Part shown: positions 33,255-42,326 of the stretch, in pieces
Position numbering within the stretch: position 1 is the first letter of the stretch
Layout of the letters: each line of letters starts with the position of its first letter
DNA from: Acidobacteriaceae bacterium
GTDB lineage: Bacteria; Acidobacteriota; Terriglobia; Terriglobales; Acidobacteriaceae
Length of the DNA: 64,000 nucleotides
Direction of reading: 5' to 3'
Assembly: GCA_025356095.1 (NCBI GenBank)
Contig: JANXUR010000097.1
Location: forward strand, 62,001-126,000
Made by a program: the position numbers and the translations under genes
Notes under the pieces: model-generated
The model's input: only the letters and a program-made list of their open reading frames with translations
The model's database searches: none
Told to the model about the DNA's origin: nothing

Positions 33255-35135
33255 ATGACCTTCACGCTTTTTGATTGGACCGCGATTGTTGGCTATCTGC
33301 TGGTCACGCTGTTTCTTGGTCTGTACTTTCGCAAGGGTGCGGGGCGCAGCACCGAAGACTACTTTGTCTCTGGCCGCAATGTTTCGTGGTGGCTGGCGGG
33401 CACCTCGATGGTGGCGACAACCTTTGCTGCTGATACGCCGCTGGTGGTCGCTGGGCTGGTGTATTCCGGCGGCATCGCGGGCAATTGGATCTGGTGGGCT
33501 TTTCTGCCTTCGGGCATGATGACGGTCTTTCTGTTTGCGCGGTTGTGGCGGCGTTCCGGGTTGATGACCGATGTGCAGTTCGCGGAGATGCGCTACAGCG
33601 GCAAGCCCGCAGCCTTCCTGCGTGGCTTCCGGGCCATCTATCTTGGTCTGCTGATGAACACACTCATCCTGGGATGGGTCACCAAGGCGATGACCAGTAT
33701 TGTCTCCACCACGCTGGGCCCGACGATGGCCACATGGCCGTGGCTGGTGAATTTTGCCAACGGGATGGCTTCGGTGTTTGGATCGGCCTTTGCGGGCAGT
33801 GATGGGCAGGCCATGGTGGTTTGCGTCTTCTTTCTGATTCCGTTTACTGGCATCTACGTTACGCTGGGCGGGCTTTCTGGCGTGTTGTGGACTGACTTGT
33901 TCCAGTTCGTACTGAAGATGGGCATCGTAGTAGTGGTGGCGTACTACGCGGTAAGCGCGGCGGGTGGCATGGATGCGATGACCGCAAAATTGGCAGCCAT
34001 GCACGCGGCTACGCCTAGCTCTGACCCACTGGCGTTTCTGCCCGATTTTTCACGCGGTCTAACGGGTGAAGCCCTGTGGACCTTGCCAGTGATTACGTTT
34101 TTAGTGCATCTTGGCATTCAGTGGTGGGCGTTTTGGTATCCCGGCGCGGAGCCGGGCGGCGGCGGTTACATTGCGCAGCGCATCTTCAGCGCGCGCGACG
34201 AGCGGCAGGGGTTGTTCTCGGTGTTGTGGTTCAACATCGCCCACTATGCGCTGCGCCCGTGGCCGTGGATTTTCACGGCGCTGGCGGCGATTGTGCTGTA
34301 TCCCGGCCTGGCGCGGCCGGAGACCAGCTACATGCTGATTGTGAATGAGCATGTGCCGCACCCGTTGCGGGGAATTATTCTTGCTGGCTTTCTGGCAGCG
34401 TTTATGTCCACGATTGCGACGCAGTTGAACTGGGGCAGTTCGTATCTGGTGGAGGATTTCTACCGGCGCTTCTTGGTGCGCAAGTCGAGCGAGGGCCACT
34501 ATGTGAACGTCTCGCAACTGGTGACGCTGATTCTGGTGGTAGTGACGGGTTACGTTTCCGCGCAATTGGTTTCCATTCGCTCCGGCTGGGAGTTTGTGCT
34601 GGAATTGGGAGCGGGCACAGGCAGCGTGTATTTGCTGCGCTGGTATTGGTGGCGCATCAATGCGTGGAGCGAAATCTCGGCCATGGCCGCGTCACTTTTC
34701 TTTTCCATTTTGTTGCAATGGCAGGGATTGTGGGTGACGCTGATCGGTCGGCCAGAGGTGTATGCCGGGTCGGGGCCGGTGGTGTTTGCCAAGACGGCGC
34801 TTACCACCACGTTGCTGACTTCGGTGGTGTGGGTTGTAGTCACCTACTGCACCAAGCCCGAACCACAAGAGTTGTTGCGCGCGTTCTATCGCAAAGTGCA
34901 TCCCGACGTGCGCGGCTGGCAGCCAGTGGCGGTGCAGATGCCGGAGATTCCGGCAACCCGAGACCTGGAACGCAATCTGTGGTGCTGGATGCTAGGCTGC
35001 GTGATGACGTATTCCGCGCTATTTGGTGTGGGCAAATTGCTGCTGGGGCACTATGCACTCGGCTGTAGTCTGGTTTTGGTGGCGACTGCGAGCGCATGGC
35101 AACTCTCACGGGAACTGAGCCGAAGCTCCTACTAA
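33255..35135 (+). CDS. Sodium:solute symporter (SSS family)
   Basis: 626 residues with at least 13 membrane helices. The N-terminus YLLVTLFLGLYFRKGAGRST then DYFVSGRNVSWWLAGTSMV, with FAADTPL next, fits the SSS core where the sodium sites lie. A GTGSVYLLRWYWWRINAWSE segment is typical of the sugar-like branch. It imports a solute with Na+; sugar is more likely than an amino acid given the carbohydrate-active gene just downstream, but this is an inference. RBS GGGGAGA before the ATG. Separate transcript from the upstream gene. Confidence 0.85.
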   Translation: MTFTLFDWTAIVGYLLVTLFLGLYFRKGAGRSTEDYFVSGRNVSWWLAGTSMVATTFAADTPLVVAGLVYSGGIAGNWIWWAFLPSGMMTVFLFARLWRRSGLMTDVQFAEMRYSGKPAAFLRGFRAIYLGLLMNTLILGWVTKAMTSIVSTTLGPTMATWPWLVNFANGMASVFGSAFAGSDGQAMVVCVFFLIPFTGIYVTLGGLSGVLWTDLFQFVLKMGIVVVVAYYAVSAAGGMDAMTAKLAAMHAATPSSDPLAFLPDFSRGLTGEALWTLPVITFLVHLGIQWWAFWYPGAEPGGGGYIAQRIFSARDERQGLFSVLWFNIAHYALRPWPWIFTALAAIVLYPGLARPETSYMLIVNEHVPHPLRGIILAGFLAAFMSTIATQLNWGSSYLVEDFYRRFLVRKSSEGHYVNVSQLVTLILVVVTGYVSAQLVSIRSGWEFVLELGAGTGSVYLLRWYWWRINAWSEISAMAASLFFSILLQWQGLWVTLIGRPEVYAGSGPVVFAKTALTTTLLTSVVWVVVTYCTKPEPQELLRAFYRKVHPDVRGWQPVAVQMPEIPATRDLERNLWCWMLGCVMTYSALFGVGKLLLGHYALGCSLVLVATASAWQLSRELSRSSY

Positions 35136-35267
35136 GGTATTGCGTAATATTACTTAAGGACAGGGTGCGTTGGAATTCGGCATCTCGACGCACCCGCACC
35201 CTCCGCCTAGACTTGGAACTGAGGAAACCCCGAATGTCCTCGATTCCTGCTGGCTTCGAGGTGTGTT

Positions 35268-37229
35268 GTGCGCGATTCCTATTCTTCCAGTGCATTCCAA
35301 GTTCGCCAACCTGCGGTTCGTTGCGCGATCCCTGCGCGTTTCAGCAAAGGGGCTCTGCGGTTCGCATTTCTCTTAAACGCTTTGCTGCTGCTACTCGCGG
35401 CGCTTTCTGTGCCCGCGGCGGCGGCCACCGCGCCCGCTATTAAGGTCACGGTGAGCCCTGCCACCGCCACACTAAAGGCAGGTGCGTCATTGCAGTTGAC
35501 GGCTACCGTTACGAACAGTACGAATAAGGCGGTCACGTGGGCGGCCAGTGCAGGCACGGTCTCTGCCGGCGGATTGTTTGTGGCCCCGTCGCCGAAAACC
35601 GCAGGTACGGTGACCATCACGGCAACCACTGTGGCAACGCCGAAGCAGAAGGCCACCGCCAGCGTGCAAGTGCAAGCTTTGGCTCCACTACAAGTTACTA
35701 CCAGTTCGCTGCCATCGGGTACGGTGGGCAAGAGCTTTAGCGCAACTTTGGGTGCCGCTGGCGGAACGCCGCCCTATACGTGGGTACTGAAGGCGGGACA
35801 GGTGTTGCCCGGAATTTCGCTAAGTGGCTCCAGCGGGGTGCTTGCCGGCGCGCCGAATTTGGCGGGGGGGTACAAGCCGTCGTTTACGGTGACGGATGCG
35901 GCCCGCAATACAGTGAGCGTCACTCTCGCCCTAACTGTGGCCGCTCCGGCTCCGCCCTCAGTAACTCCCTCGGCGGATATGTTTGGTATGCATCAGCTTA
36001 CTCGCGGTATCACCGCGCCCACTGTGGCCTATGGCTATGTGCGGCTGTGGGACTCACAAACCGGCTGGTCACAGATCAATACCACGCAGGGAGTATATGA
36101 TTTCACCAAGTTTGACTTGCGTTTGGGCGACGCCAAAACCAAGGGTGCTGAGGTACTCTACAATCTGGGTCGCACTCCAGTGTGGGCACAGTGTGGCCCG
36201 ACGACTGCCTCGTCATGCCAGTCGGCTCCGGGAGACTGCTCTTACACAGATAGCGGCGAAGGCCAATGCTACTGGCCGGGTGACTTGAATGCGGACGGTA
36301 CCGGTTCGAATCAGCACTGGAAGGATTGGGTCACTGCCGTAGTAAGTCATGCGTTGAGCTTGAACGCGGGCCAGTACGCCCACGTTCGCATGTACGAAAT
36401 TTGGAATGAGCCTAACACCAAGGGCAACTGGCGCGGTACACCCGCGCAACTGGCGCGCCTAACGCAAGATGCGGCTTGCATCATCAAAGGTACAGGCACC
36501 GGGTGTTCCCAAGTTGGCCTTGACTCTTCCGCGAGCATCGTGGGGGTGCCGTATGTGGGTGGCTCGACCGCGATTCCCTCGAACGCGACCGCGTACTTAT
36601 ACACTGCGGGCGCTTCCCAGTATGTGGACGCCATCGGATTCCATGGCTATAGCAACGAGCCAGAAGACTTACTGGGCATCGTCTCATCCCTGCGGGCGGT
36701 GCTGTCTGCACAGGATCAGGCAAAGCCAATGTATGACACGGAGGTAAGTTGGGGATTACATTCTACGATTACTGACCCCGACGAGCATGCAGGGTGGGTA
36801 GCTAAGTCAGTATTGATGCACTGGACGGCAGGTGTGTCGCGCACGTGGTGGTACGCGTGGGATGGTTCGGGCACGATGTGGTCGCCGAGTCAGGTTGCCG
36901 GTTGCACCACACCTTCTAACGGCGGCTATCTGTGCACGACCGCCGATGCTTACAGCCAGGTGCAGAATTGGATCTTTGGGGCCACACTGTCGAACGCGTG
37001 TGCAGCCAATGGCACCGTCTGGACCTGCCAAATCGTGCGGGATGGCGGATATCAGGGGCTTATCGTTTGGAATACCGCGACCCGTTGCAGCCAAGGTGTA
37101 TGCGCCTCCTCTACCTTCGATGTGGATCCTAAGTATCTGCACTACCGCGACTTGGCGGGGAGTAGTAACTCAGTGGTGGGAGTGACGGTGGCGATTGGCT
37201 ACAAGCCGATTCTGCTGGAAAACCGGTAA
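35268..37229 (+). CDS. Secreted glycoside hydrolase-like protein (clan GH-A type) with N-terminal Ig domains
   Basis: 653 residues from a GTG with a long N-region before a hydrophobic signal segment (ALRFAFLLNALLLLLAAL). Then a Big-like Ig domain (KVTVSPATATLKAGASLQLT), a putative-Ig (He_PIG) domain (PLQVTTSSLPSGTVG, PPYTWVL), then a TIM-barrel-type domain. Its MYEIWNEPNTKGNW has the acid/base Glu of the clan GH-A NEP motif, and MYDTEVSWGL has a plausible nucleophile Glu. Six or more Cys in the domain suggest disulfides. Family (GH39-, GH5- or GH30-like) not settled. Follows the symporter, so a shared carbohydrate role is possible. Confidence 0.65.
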   Translation: MRDSYSSSAFQVRQPAVRCAIPARFSKGALRFAFLLNALLLLLAALSVPAAAATAPAIKVTVSPATATLKAGASLQLTATVTNSTNKAVTWAASAGTVSAGGLFVAPSPKTAGTVTITATTVATPKQKATASVQVQALAPLQVTTSSLPSGTVGKSFSATLGAAGGTPPYTWVLKAGQVLPGISLSGSSGVLAGAPNLAGGYKPSFTVTDAARNTVSVTLALTVAAPAPPSVTPSADMFGMHQLTRGITAPTVAYGYVRLWDSQTGWSQINTTQGVYDFTKFDLRLGDAKTKGAEVLYNLGRTPVWAQCGPTTASSCQSAPGDCSYTDSGEGQCYWPGDLNADGTGSNQHWKDWVTAVVSHALSLNAGQYAHVRMYEIWNEPNTKGNWRGTPAQLARLTQDAACIIKGTGTGCSQVGLDSSASIVGVPYVGGSTAIPSNATAYLYTAGASQYVDAIGFHGYSNEPEDLLGIVSSLRAVLSAQDQAKPMYDTEVSWGLHSTITDPDEHAGWVAKSVLMHWTAGVSRTWWYAWDGSGTMWSPSQVAGCTTPSNGGYLCTTADAYSQVQNWIFGATLSNACAANGTVWTCQIVRDGGYQGLIVWNTATRCSQGVCASSTFDVDPKYLHYRDLAGSSNSVVGVTVAIGYKPILLENR

Positions 37230-37240
37230 GTGCCGAAATA

Positions 37241-37272
37241 CAACGGCCGCTGCCCAAAGGCAGCGGCCGTTG
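37241..37272. terminator. Bidirectional hairpin between convergent genes
   Basis: A perfect 14-bp stem (37241-37254, 37259-37272) with a 4-nt loop. It lacks a strong U-tract on either strand but sits 11 and 17 bases from the two stops. Confidence 0.65.
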
Positions 37273-37289
37273 GAGTTAGAAGTCTGATG

Positions 37290-38567
37290 CTAGGGCTGGA
37301 TCTGATAGATAACGCCGCAGTAGCCATCACAACCAAATAGGCCGCCGTTGACTGTCGTGCCGTAGAGAGTACCCGTCGAAGCATCACGCGTGATACGTCC
37401 CGAGGGTACACCGCCATCACCAAAGAAGGCGAAGTTGTGAAGGTTGACCTCAGTCCATTTTCCACCTGCAACAGCGGGAGGTGTCAACTGGAATGCAGTG
37501 CCGCTGGCACTCTTCAATGGATTGCCACTCGTTGTGGTGCCATAGAGAGAGCCTGTGCTGGGGTTCCACGTCAACCCTGCTGCTGGGCTCACGCCAGAAC
37601 CGTTGCTGAAGGTAAACAGTACGGTCTGCTTCCAAGTGCCGGTGGCAGGGGTTAGTTGATACGCGACGCCGTTTCCGTTTCGGTTACCGCCGCCGTTGGT
37701 AACGCCGTATAAATTGCCCGCGCTGTCAAAGACTAGGTTGCCCACTGGCGTTGTACCCCCGGTCATGGTTCCGCCACCAAAAGAAAACAGAATAGCTTCT
37801 GTCCAAGGCTGGCCAGCGATGGTGGGTGGAGTCAGCTTGTAAGTTGCACCTAAGTTAAAGGTACCGCCAAGGCAAGCTACGCCATACAGCGCTCCAGTAG
37901 AATCAATTGCGAGTGGGCCATTGGGAGCGCTCGCGTCACTGTTCGCTCCAAAGGAATACAGTACGCTCTCTGCGTAAGTGCCGCCAGTCTTTGGGGTTAG
38001 TTTGAAGGCGACTCCGCCATTGTAAGTGCCGCCCTGCTGCGTGACTCCGTAGATGTTGCCGGCAGAGTCTAGAGTAAGAGCTGCGCTCGGAAGCCGGCCG
38101 TCGGCGCCATTACTTACAAACCCGTAGAGAGGCTGCTCGGTCCAAGCGGCACCCTGAGTGGCAGGAGGCGTTAGCTTGTATACTACGCCGCAGGCGCAAG
38201 TGGCGTCGCCGCCCGACCAGGTTGTGCCGTACAAAGCGCCAGCGCTATCCACAATAAGCTCAGAGCTGGGTACGCCGCCGCCTGCGCCATAGGAGAGGAA
38301 GGTGTAAATGATCTTTTTAGTCCACGCTCCGCCAGTTACTGCCGGAGGCGAAAGCTGAAAGACGCTGCCGTAGCCGTAGGTACCGCCGCCGATGGTGGTG
38401 CCATAAAGGTTGCCGGCGGAGTCTTCCACCAGACCGCCTTGCGGCCAGAAGGTGTCGGCGAGGGTGAAGCTATAAAGGGTAGTGTAAGTAGCCGCGCTGG
38501 CGCGACCGCCAAGCGCAAGCATCCCCAGAAACAGAATCATGCACAGAGTAGCAACCCGACGATACAT
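37290..38567 (-). CDS. Secreted Gloeo/Verruco-type repeat protein (predicted propeller)
   Basis: 425 residues from the ATG at 38567 (AAGGAG upstream; the frame extends 10 codons more but the signal peptide starts here, MYRRVATLCMILFLGML). It has about seven repeats with DSAGNLYGTT.GGG and the following VFKL/VYQLTPP, i.e. the repeat of TIGR03803. Predicted to fold into a beta-propeller of unknown ligand. These are common secreted proteins in Acidobacteriota. Convergent with the GH gene; a separate gene from the one 100 bases upstream. Confidence 0.75.
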   Translation of the reverse strand: MYRRVATLCMILFLGMLALGGRASAATYTTLYSFTLADTFWPQGGLVEDSAGNLYGTTIGGGTYGYGSVFQLSPPAVTGGAWTKKIIYTFLSYGAGGGVPSSELIVDSAGALYGTTWSGGDATCACGVVYKLTPPATQGAAWTEQPLYGFVSNGADGRLPSAALTLDSAGNIYGVTQQGGTYNGGVAFKLTPKTGGTYAESVLYSFGANSDASAPNGPLAIDSTGALYGVACLGGTFNLGATYKLTPPTIAGQPWTEAILFSFGGGTMTGGTTPVGNLVFDSAGNLYGVTNGGGNRNGNGVAYQLTPATGTWKQTVLFTFSNGSGVSPAAGLTWNPSTGSLYGTTTSGNPLKSASGTAFQLTPPAVAGGKWTEVNLHNFAFFGDGGVPSGRITRDASTGTLYGTTVNGGLFGCDGYCGVIYQIQP

Positions 38568-38666
38568 AGAATCTCCTTGAAGACCTGCCCGGCCCAAATA
38601 CCGGAAAGGTTGGTCTTACGTTATCTGACGCCTGCTCATTTCGATGCTTGCAGAGTGACCGCCCGG

Positions 38667-40346
38667 CTATTGCGGACAGGGACAGAGGCCGTACACATCG
38701 AGTTCCGTCGCAGTGCCGACATAGACTTTGCCATTGATCACAGTGGGAACCTGATACTTAGTGAACGGCCCTGCCCGATCGCGTCCGGAAGCAGCTTGCA
38801 TACTGTTATAGAGTTCAGAGCTGAGGTTGGTAGCGTCGAATGCGTGTAATACAAGTGGCTTTCTGCCGGGGAACAAATCGGCGCTCCCGGTGAAGTCGAG
38901 TCCCCACACAATGCCGTTGCTAGTTCCGTTGGAAGACACGACTGCCGAAGTGCCGTTCGCAAAGACAAAGTTGGTGTGCATCACGTCTGTGGCGCTGACG
39001 CCAGCAGCGGAAACGGTGAAGGCTCGAATGGAATCGCCATTGGCGGTGTTGTAGATGTACTGGGTGGTTCCGCTGTTCCAGTAGCCGGGGGAGCCTTCTG
39101 TAGATCCGGCGGCGCTGGTGAAGGAGACTTGGCCGCCGACGTGGCCCATGTTATCGCGATTCACTACGTAATACTGGCCAACGGGGTCGCACAGGGAGGA
39201 AATCTTGCCAGCCTGAAAGATCAGATTCGGTGTAGTTCCGCCCTGCGAAGGAAGGATGAGGGGGCCGGCAGAGCCGAGGTCATAGCTTTGCTGCCAGCGG
39301 CAGGTATAGTCAGTGGGGGTAAAAGAGTCAGCAACTACGAGTGAGTAAGCACCAGTCGTACCGGTAAGGGATAACTTGACCAGACTGTCGCCCCAGTTAA
39401 CGCCTCCGTCAAAAAAGCCGTCGCCGGTGACAGCATAGACGTTGCCGGCGGTATCGGCAGCAATTCCGCTGCCGCCACCCCACACACCGCTATGTCCGGT
39501 GCCGGGAAGACCGGGGACACTATGGGCCTTGCCATCGTAGGTGTAGAAGCCAGCCAGAAAAGTAAGGCTGGCCGCATCATAGGCGAGGACCCAACCAGCG
39601 TTGCCGGCAAAGCCTAGGTAAAGGACGCCTTGGCCGAAGCGGGAGTCACTCACCAGCAACATACCCGGGCGCGGTTGTTGATGCTGCGGCGGGAAGCTGC
39701 CCAAAGTGCCAAACGAGCAGCCATTGTTGCCCGACCCAGAGCAGATGGTGACCGGACTACCTACGCGCTCACTGCCATTCGCGATATTAAGTGCGTGCAA
39801 CTTCACCACATAAGTGGTCACGTTATTTGTGGTTTCCTGCGTGCGCACAGTTACGTAGATGGTGTTGGTGGCCAGATTGATCACCGGGGTGGAAGTGATT
39901 CCGACGACTGGGAACAACTGGCAAATGCCCGCACCCACGGCACACGGTACCGGCAAGACGCTCGGCGGAGTTAGGAAACTGGTCTTCCAGACGGGTGCTG
40001 GATTGGTTTTGGCGCTGTCCGCGTCAAAGGCGTAAAGAGTGTCGTTCTCGGTCGCAACATACACGAGGTTGTGGACGCCCGACGTCGTGCTGACGTTTTG
40101 TAGGTAGAGCGGCTGGGCATAGATCTGGCCATCCACCGGATAGCTAAAGATCTTGCCAAAGGAAGTGGAGTTGACGTTGGCGGGTGTCAGAATGGTTTCT
40201 TGCAGATTCTGTCCTGTTCGTTGATTGTCGTTTTCACGGGTCAGGACGTTGAGGCCAGCCGCAGGGGCGGTAGAGTGTTCTGCCGCCTTCTGGGCGAAAC
40301 CAAAGCTGGAAACTAGAATCAGGCCGAGGGCCAGCAAACGGTACAT
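38667..40346 (-). CDS. Secreted PQQ-like beta-propeller protein
   Basis: 559 residues from the ATG at 40346 with a strong GGAGGT. Signal peptide to about GFAQ. The body repeats propeller blades with LYAFDAD, NTIYVTVRTQ and the segment VYAVTGDGFFDGGVNWGDS. The order of blades matches the C-terminal ~500 residues of the giant protein at 28.2-33.1 kb, starting with NDNQRTGQNLQE against its DLQRTGQNLNE. No PQQ-binding Trp-disk or Cys-Cys ring is obvious, so an enzymatic dehydrogenase role is unlikely. Extracellular ligand or scaffold role is guessed. Confidence 0.7.
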   Translation of the reverse strand: MYRLLALGLILVSSFGFAQKAAEHSTAPAAGLNVLTRENDNQRTGQNLQETILTPANVNSTSFGKIFSYPVDGQIYAQPLYLQNVSTTSGVHNLVYVATENDTLYAFDADSAKTNPAPVWKTSFLTPPSVLPVPCAVGAGICQLFPVVGITSTPVINLATNTIYVTVRTQETTNNVTTYVVKLHALNIANGSERVGSPVTICSGSGNNGCSFGTLGSFPPQHQQPRPGMLLVSDSRFGQGVLYLGFAGNAGWVLAYDAASLTFLAGFYTYDGKAHSVPGLPGTGHSGVWGGGSGIAADTAGNVYAVTGDGFFDGGVNWGDSLVKLSLTGTTGAYSLVVADSFTPTDYTCRWQQSYDLGSAGPLILPSQGGTTPNLIFQAGKISSLCDPVGQYYVVNRDNMGHVGGQVSFTSAAGSTEGSPGYWNSGTTQYIYNTANGDSIRAFTVSAAGVSATDVMHTNFVFANGTSAVVSSNGTSNGIVWGLDFTGSADLFPGRKPLVLHAFDATNLSSELYNSMQAASGRDRAGPFTKYQVPTVINGKVYVGTATELDVYGLCPCPQ

Positions 40347-40868
40347 ATCCACCTCCAAAGTCTGGATCAGAAACTACGGGTAACGCGGTAAGGTGCTGCC
40401 ACTAGGTGGTGCCGGATGCGACCAGAAAGGCGGCCGATACCGGGCGCATTGCGAGGCTGCGGACGCGCATTCGCCGGGAACGGAGGGTGCAAATACGACC
40501 GCGGAAACTGCCGGAAAAACGGGCAAAAACTACATCCGGAAGTACACCGATTCGGGCGCAGCAGACACGGGAAGCACAAGCCGTTTTCAGCGAACTACAG
40601 GTCTCGACCTCGGTGGTACGTCAATGGGGGAGATTGACTCTACCATTACAGCAGAAGATGGGGAAAATGGAAAGGAAAAAGAACCGGCAAATCGGGCAGA
40701 TATTGAGCTGCAAGAGTCGGCAGAACTCATGGGTTTACTACAGCGGCTCGTACGCCAGACGGCAGGGGAGGTAAGGGCAGCGTGAGGCGGGCGCCTTTGG
40801 TCAATTTCGTGCGTTCCCGGTCGTTTCATGGTGTTTCCGGTTATCGTTGGCTCGGATTCTGCTTTTGC
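40347..40868. other. Intergenic region upstream of the his promoter
   Basis: 522 bases between the divergent propeller gene and the his leader. Several short frames overlap each other here on both strands. None has a recognisable motif, so I call no gene. GC composition falls toward the promoter. Confidence 0.4.
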
Positions 40869-40897
40869 TTGACGGCAGAGCGTTTCACGATTATGCT
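40869..40897 (+). promoter_or_regulatory. Predicted sigma-70-type promoter of the histidine operon
   Basis: -35 box TTGACG at 40869-40874 and -10 box TATGCT at 40892-40897 with a 17-bp spacer. The expected start of transcription is about 40904, only a few bases before the leader-peptide ATG at 40908, so the leader would be leaderless or nearly so. The box quality is good but unproven. Confidence 0.5.
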
Positions 40898-40907
40898 CGG
40901 GGTTAGC

Positions 40908-40979
40908 ATGAATCTTTTCGGCCATCGCCATCACCATCATCACCATGCCATCGGCGTGTCGGCGAGGTTGTGCGGATAG
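40908..40979 (+). CDS. hisL: Histidine operon leader peptide
   Basis: 23 codons with the start ATG at 40908 and TAG at 40977. Residues 6-13 are HRHHHHHH, seven His codons within eight, just before the his biosynthetic operon. This is the signature of ribosome-mediated attenuation: low charged tRNA-His stalls the ribosome on this run. An in-frame ATG at 40893 would add five residues. A terminator hairpin begins 32 bases after the stop codon. Confidence 0.85.
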   Translation: MNLFGHRHHHHHHAIGVSARLCG

Positions 40980-41010
40980 AGCGAACTACACTTTAGAGCT
41001 TCTACTTATC

Positions 41011-41048
41011 CGGCCCGCTGACTCCACTCAGCGGGCCGTGTGCTTTTG
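41011..41048 (+). terminator. Attenuator terminator of the his operon
   Basis: A perfect 11-bp GC-rich stem (41011-41021, 41028-41038), 6-nt loop, then TGTGCTTTTG. It sits between the leader peptide and hisI. A competing pair is CGGATA at 40973-40978 with TATCCG at 41007-41012, which invades the first two bases of the stem; this is a weak antiterminator candidate. Confidence 0.7.
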
Positions 41049-41100
41049 TGGCACGTTCCGCTCGGTGTAGTCGGCACCGGAGGAATGAGAGAGAGTACCG

Positions 41101-41460
41101 ATGGAAATAGCCATTGATTTCCAAAAGATGGACGGGTTGGCCCCGGCCATTGTGCAGGACGCTGCCAACGGCGACGTTCTTATGGTGGGATTTGTGAACC
41201 CAGAGTCGTTGGCGCTAACGATGGACACGGGGTTCGTCACTTTTTACAGTCGAACCCGGCAGAAGCTGTGGATGAAGGGTGAAACCAGCGGCAATCGCCT
41301 GCAAGTGGTAACAGCGGCGACTGACTGCGACGCCGACACCCTGTTGTTCCGAGTCAACGTGCAGGGCGATGGTTTGGTCTGCCATGAGGGCACGCGGTCT
41401 TGCTTTACGCGCGAAATTGCTCTGAAAGCCGCCGCACAGGAAGCTGAGGTGGCGCAATGA
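41101..41460 (+). CDS. hisI: Phosphoribosyl-AMP cyclohydrolase HisI
   Basis: 119 residues; third step of histidine synthesis, opening the adenine ring of PR-AMP. It has the [16 protein letters not shown] segment, and Cys/Asp metal ligands in [13 protein letters not shown] and the final CHEGTRSCF. The HisE (pyrophosphohydrolase) domain found in fused HisIE proteins is absent. First enzyme gene of the operon; ends with an ATGA overlap with hisG. Confidence 0.95.
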   Translation: MEIAIDFQKMDGLAPAIVQDAANGDVLMVGFVNPESLALTMDTGFVTFYSRTRQKLWMKGETSGNRLQVVTAATDCDADTLLFRVNVQGDGLVCHEGTRSCFTREIALKAAAQEAEVAQ

Positions 41461-42326
41461 AGCTGAAACTTGGCATCCCCAAAGGCAGCTTGCAAGACGC
41501 CACGATTGCATTGTTCGCGCGTGCGGGCTTCAATATCTACGCGAATGGGCGCTCCTATTTCCCCGGCATTGACGACCCAGAGATCGAGTGCATGTTGATT
41601 CGCGCGCAAGAGATGGCGCGCTATGTGCACCACGGCGCGCTCGATGCCGGGCTTACCGGTAGCGATTGGGTGACCGAAAGCGGGCGGGACGTGGCTCGCA
41701 TTGCTGACCTGGTGTATGCCAAGCAGAGCCGCAGCAAGGTGAAGTGGGTGCTGGCGGTGCCGGAGGATTCGCGCTTCCGCAGACCAGAGGATTTGGCGGG
41801 ATGCATTATCGCAACCGAGCTGGTGGGCGTAACCAAAAAGTATTTTGCCGAGCGCAATATCCCCGTGCAGGTGGAGTTCAGTTGGGGCGCCACCGAGGTG
41901 AAGCCGCCGGTGCTGGCCGATGCGATTGTAGAGGTCACCGAGACGGGATCGTCGCTAAAGGCGAACCGGCTGCGCATTATTGAAACGGTGATCGAGTCGG
42001 TGACACAACTGATTGCCAACCCCACCAGCTTCGCGGACGAGTGGAAGCGCCGCAAGATCGAAAACATCGCGCTGATGCTGCGTGGCGCGATTGAAGCGCA
42101 GGGCCGGGTGGGCCTGATGCTGAACGTGCAGAAAGAAAATCTGCAGGCGGTACTGGGGGTGCTGCCTGCGTTGAACAGTCCTACGGTCTCTTCGCTCAGC
42201 GACTCAGGCTGGTTTGCGGTCAATACCATACTAGAAGAAGCCACGGTGCGGGACGTGATTCCACAGTTGAAGGCGGCAAATGCCGCAGGCATTGTGGAGT
42301 ATCCGCTGAATAAGGTGGTGTTGTGA
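41457..42326 (+). CDS. hisG: ATP phosphoribosyltransferase HisG, long form
   Basis: 289 residues, the committed step joining ATP and PRPP. Long-form HisG with a C-terminal ACT-like regulatory domain (about 215-289, starting near [16 protein letters not shown]) that gives feedback inhibition by histidine, so no HisZ is needed. Catalytic region includes [12 protein letters not shown] and the PRPP site [15 protein letters not shown]. Start overlaps the hisI stop (ATGA). Hence the operon is controlled both by attenuation and by feedback. Confidence 0.95.
   Translation: MKLKLGIPKGSLQDATIALFARAGFNIYANGRSYFPGIDDPEIECMLIRAQEMARYVHHGALDAGLTGSDWVTESGRDVARIADLVYAKQSRSKVKWVLAVPEDSRFRRPEDLAGCIIATELVGVTKKYFAERNIPVQVEFSWGATEVKPPVLADAIVEVTETGSSLKANRLRIIETVIESVTQLIANPTSFADEWKRRKIENIALMLRGAIEAQGRVGLMLNVQKENLQAVLGVLPALNSPTVSSLSDSGWFAVNTILEEATVRDVIPQLKAANAAGIVEYPLNKVVL

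Noticed and set aside
32979-34004. Minus-strand frame across the terminator and symporter start
   Set aside because: It crosses a strong terminator and the symporter gene and is composition-biased.
40393-40785. Possible small gene before the his leader
   Set aside because: Two overlapping plus-strand frames and one minus-strand frame compete, with no motif, no convincing Shine-Dalgarno and no domain. One short acidic frame from about 40624 ends in an amphipathic helix but cannot be supported.
40908-40979. His run as a metal-binding small protein
   Set aside because: Position before hisI with a terminator hairpin makes a leader peptide far more likely.
41085-41117. Ten-codon frame ending in His just before hisI
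   Set aside because: ATG too close to the GGAGG site and only one His codon; the seven-His leader upstream is the convincing candidate.
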